From NCBI RefSeq assembly GCF_014656215.1, contig NZ_BNBZ01000041.1, positions 1-62,545 on the forward strand: a stretch of DNA of 62,545 nt, in the 5' to 3' direction. A program made the translations under genes and the position numbers. The notes beneath the pieces are model-generated. The model was not told the DNA's origin. It saw only the letters and a program-made list of their open reading frames with translations, and searched no databases. Origin of the DNA: Streptomyces zaomyceticus (GTDB taxonomy: Bacteria; Actinomycetota; Actinomycetes; Streptomycetales; Streptomycetaceae). Positions 60,590-62,545 of this stretch are shown here, piece after piece (position 1 is the stretch's first letter; each line of letters starts with the position of its first letter).

Positions 60590-61672
60590 ATGACCTCCCC
60601 GGCACCCGAAGTCCTCTGGTACATCATCCCGCGCGAAGGCGCCTATCCCTGGGAGCCGGCCGGCCGCCGCCCCGTCGACCTGGGATACCTCACCCAGCTC
60701 GCCGGCACCGTCGAACGGCTCGGCTACACCGGCGCGTTGCTCGCCACCGACCTCTACGACGTGTGGCCGCTCGGCTCGGCGCTCGCGGCGTCCACCAGCA
60801 CGCGCTTCAAGCCGCTGCTGGCCGTCCACCCCGGCCTGATCGCGCCGACGCTGCTCGCCAAGATGGCGCTCAGCTTCGACAACCTCTTCGGAGGACGGCT
60901 CCGCTTCAACGTGGTCAACGGCTCCACCGCGTCCCTGCGCGAGTACGGGCTCCACGTCGAGCACGACGAGCGGTACGAACTCAGCGCCGAGTACTGGTCG
61001 ATCGTCAAACGGCTCACCGCCGGCGAGGTCTTCGACCACAAGGGACGGTTCTACGACCTCAAGGGCGCCGGCGCCTCCTTCCGCGACCTGCGGCCCGTCC
61101 AGGAGCCACACGTCCCGCTCTGGTTCGGCGGCTCCTCGGCCCCCGGCATCGAGATGGCCGCCGAGCACGTCGACGTCTATCTCACCTGGGGCGAGCCGCC
61201 TCACCTGCTGAAGGAGAAGCTCGACCACGTACGGGCGCGGGCCGCCGCCCACGGCCGTACCCTCCGCATCGGCCTGCGCCTCCACCTGATCGTCCGCGAC
61301 ACCGAGGACGAGGCCTGGGCCGCCGCCGACCGGCTCCTGGACGTCACGAGCGAGGCGACGTACGCACGGCAGCTCGGCGAGCGGGCGGGGGAGGACGGCG
61401 TGGGCTGGCAGCGCCAGTTCCGCCAGCACGGCGGCAAGGTGCCCGCCCGGGCTCGCGAACTGGAGACCCACCCGAACCTGTGGCCCGGCATGGGCCTGTT
61501 CCGGCCCGGCCCGGGGACGGCGGTCGTCGGCTCCACGGCCCAGGTCGTGGAACGGCTCAAGGAGTACCAGGACCTGGGCGTGGACACGTTCATCCTGTCC
61601 GGGAACCCGCTTCTGGAGGAGGCGTACCGGGTGGCCGAAACGGTGCTCCCGGCGCTGGGTGTCACCCGCTGA
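60590..61672 (+). CDS. LLM-class flavin-dependent monooxygenase (SsuD-like)
   Basis: A 360-residue TIM-barrel FMN-dependent monooxygenase close to alkanesulfonate monooxygenase SsuD: RRPVDLGYLTQLAGTVERLGYTGAL, LWFGGSSAPGIEMAAEHVDVYLTWGEPP (read in parts), IGLRLHLIVRDTEDEAW and FILSGNPLLEEAYR. The Arg and His of RLH match SsuD active-site residues. The Cys of the SsuD loop near residue 54 is replaced (TDLYDVWPLG), and GYP becomes GNP, so the substrate may differ. ATG 60590 (10 nt after GGAAGG) is preferred to ATG 60581 in the 4-bp overlap. No flavin reductase is adjacent. Confidence 0.85.
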   Translation: MTSPAPEVLWYIIPREGAYPWEPAGRRPVDLGYLTQLAGTVERLGYTGALLATDLYDVWPLGSALAASTSTRFKPLLAVHPGLIAPTLLAKMALSFDNLFGGRLRFNVVNGSTASLREYGLHVEHDERYELSAEYWSIVKRLTAGEVFDHKGRFYDLKGAGASFRDLRPVQEPHVPLWFGGSSAPGIEMAAEHVDVYLTWGEPPHLLKEKLDHVRARAAAHGRTLRIGLRLHLIVRDTEDEAWAAADRLLDVTSEATYARQLGERAGEDGVGWQRQFRQHGGKVPARARELETHPNLWPGMGLFRPGPGTAVVGSTAQVVERLKEYQDLGVDTFILSGNPLLEEAYRVAETVLPALGVTR

Positions 61673-62110
61673 GGTCGTAGACGCCCCACTCGGTGAACGG
61701 CTCGACCTGTACGTAGATCCTGCTCCCCCCGCCCGACGGTCCGGCGGCGCCCCGGTGGTGTGCCGTCGGGCAGGGCGAGCACGGAGACTCCCGTCGGTTC
61801 GACGGTGGTCCCGGTGAGCTCTCCATGGGCGAGCCGGTCCGCGTCCTCGCCGTAACCGCCGAAGAAGGCGACCCGTCCCCCGTGGACGGCCACCGCCTTC
61901 GCCCCCTTCACGGTGTTGGTCCGCACCGTCACCCGGCCGGCCCGGATCTCCAGGAGAGGGAAGTCGGTGTACGGGCAGGCCCATGCGACGGCCCCGGAGA
62001 CGTTCAGGGCGTAGCAGTCCGTGATCCAGCCGGTGTCCCCGGCACGTCGCCGGAGTGCCACTGGAATTCACCCGTCGCGCTCCAGCGGCGGATGCCCTCC
62101 GGATGCCGCG
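61662..62110 (-). pseudogene. Frameshifted, truncated remnant of a hypothetical gene
   Basis: Three reading-frame pieces align head to tail on the minus strand. GIRRWSATGEFQW (about 62060-62100) is followed, after a shift, by ITDCYALNVSGAVAWACPYT through TNTVKGAKAVAVHGGRVAFFGG and ALPDGT. A second shift then leads to SRIYVQVEPFTEWGVYDLSG and a stop at 61662-61664. The second shift lies at a six-G run (61725-61730); one G fewer would restore the frame. The 5' end is missing. This is a decayed gene, or one with homopolymer errors, overlapping the end of the monooxygenase gene. Confidence 0.6.
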
Positions 62111-62204
62111 AAGAGTTTCGGCGCGCCGCGTTGCAAACGGTCGCGGACGTCGCATTGATCGAACGTTGATGGCTCGTTTACGGCCCTCCGGCAGCGTGTA
62201 CGGC

Positions 62205-62462
62205 ATGCAGACCGACACGAGCGTACTGACCGCACCGGAGCCCGACATGACCTGGCAGGAGAACGCGCTGTGCGCCCAGGCCGGCCCGGAGTTCTTCTTC
62301 CCCGCGCCCGGCTCCTCGACCCGCGAGGCCAAGCAGCTGTGCGGCGCCTGCGAGGGGCGGGTGGCGTGCCTGGAGTACGCGCTGCGCAACGACGAGCGGT
62401 TCGGGGTGTGGGGCGGTCTCTCCGAGAAGGAGCGGTTCCGTCTCAAGCGCCGAGAGGCCTGA
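62205..62462 (+). CDS. WhiB-family iron-sulfur regulator
   Basis: An 85-residue WhiB-like protein. Four Cys ligate the 4Fe-4S cluster: ALCAQAG, then LCGACEGRVACLEYAL (C-x2-C-x5-C). The turn GVWGG and the basic end KERFRLKRREA are the DNA-binding or sigma-contacting parts. The N-terminus MQTDTSVLTAPEPDMTW and the ATG at 62205 are chosen over an upstream in-frame ATG (62169) because family members start near this point. Which Wbl paralogue it is cannot be told with certainty. Confidence 0.88.
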   Translation: MQTDTSVLTAPEPDMTWQENALCAQAGPEFFFPAPGSSTREAKQLCGACEGRVACLEYALRNDERFGVWGGLSEKERFRLKRREA

Positions 62463-62545
62463 ACCGGGGGCCCGGACGCCTCGGCGCGGGGGTACGAGGG
62501 GTCCGGGGGCACGAGGAGACGGGCGCGGCAGGCTGATCACAGCCT

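Noticed and set aside
1..62545. CRISPR arrays, insertion sequences, prophage genes
   Set aside because: No regularly spaced repeats, transposases, integrases or phage structural genes were seen on either strand.

Overview
The window is high-GC DNA with the coding style of a Streptomyces or close actinomycete chromosome. Third codon positions are strongly GC-biased. Many starts are GTG. Many genes appear leaderless, with a TANNNT box 6-8 nt before the start codon. Genus-typical families are present: WhiB, XRE-DUF5753 with DUF397, LtrA, a class F sortase, a two-gene end-joining set and a putative sulfur leader peptide. There are no CRISPR arrays, insertion sequences, integrases or rRNA genes. 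One tRNA (Leu, GAG) is present.

Layout. 0-9.4 kb: a small unknown gene, a membrane alpha/beta-hydrolase, LtrA, a HelD-like ATPase with an extra C-terminal domain, an EcsC protein, and a decayed patch (8.35-8.98 kb) holding a second copy of the HelD-like gene's promoter and first codons. 9.6-14.4 kb: two tandem eCIS-core (DUF4157) polymorphic toxins with almost the same HEXXH core but unrelated C-termini, one with a deaminase-like zinc motif plus a helix-turn-helix-like segment, the other with a nuclease-like His motif. 14.4-24.6 kb: regulators, methyltransferases, a pterin dehydratase, a lectin, a SUKH-4-like protein, an aldo/keto reductase and an acyl-CoA ligase. 24.9-30.8 kb: a LysR/transporter pair, an isochorismatase-ferredoxin pair, a KAS III enzyme, and a sortase with a secreted partner. 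30.9-38.4 kb: a ROK-controlled sugar ABC importer with a dehydrogenase and an isomerase. 38.8-43.2 kb: the tRNA, then an ATPase / XRE-DUF5753 / DUF397 / methyltransferase group. 43.2-54.3 kb: an M64 peptidase, a GH4 glucosidase, an MFS-winged-helix fusion, a divergent DNA ligase and end-joining polymerase, and a hydrolase with a TetR gene. 54.3-61.7 kb: an organosulfur locus. 61.7-62.5 kb: a decayed gene and a WhiB gene.

The clearest functional unit is the organosulfur locus: a divergent IclR regulator, two copies of a 15-bp palindrome 63 bp apart, a cysteine-ending leader peptide, then six tightly coupled genes. The first of these encodes a signal-less SsuA-fold protein that keeps the Cys/His/Arg set of the desulfinase DszB. 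A lipoprotein, permease and ATPase importer follow, then a second signal-less SsuA-fold protein and an SsuD-like monooxygenase. My reading is import, oxidation and possibly desulfination of an organosulfur compound under sulfur control. The other standout is the toxin pair, particularly the deaminase-like one with its possible DNA-binding segment.
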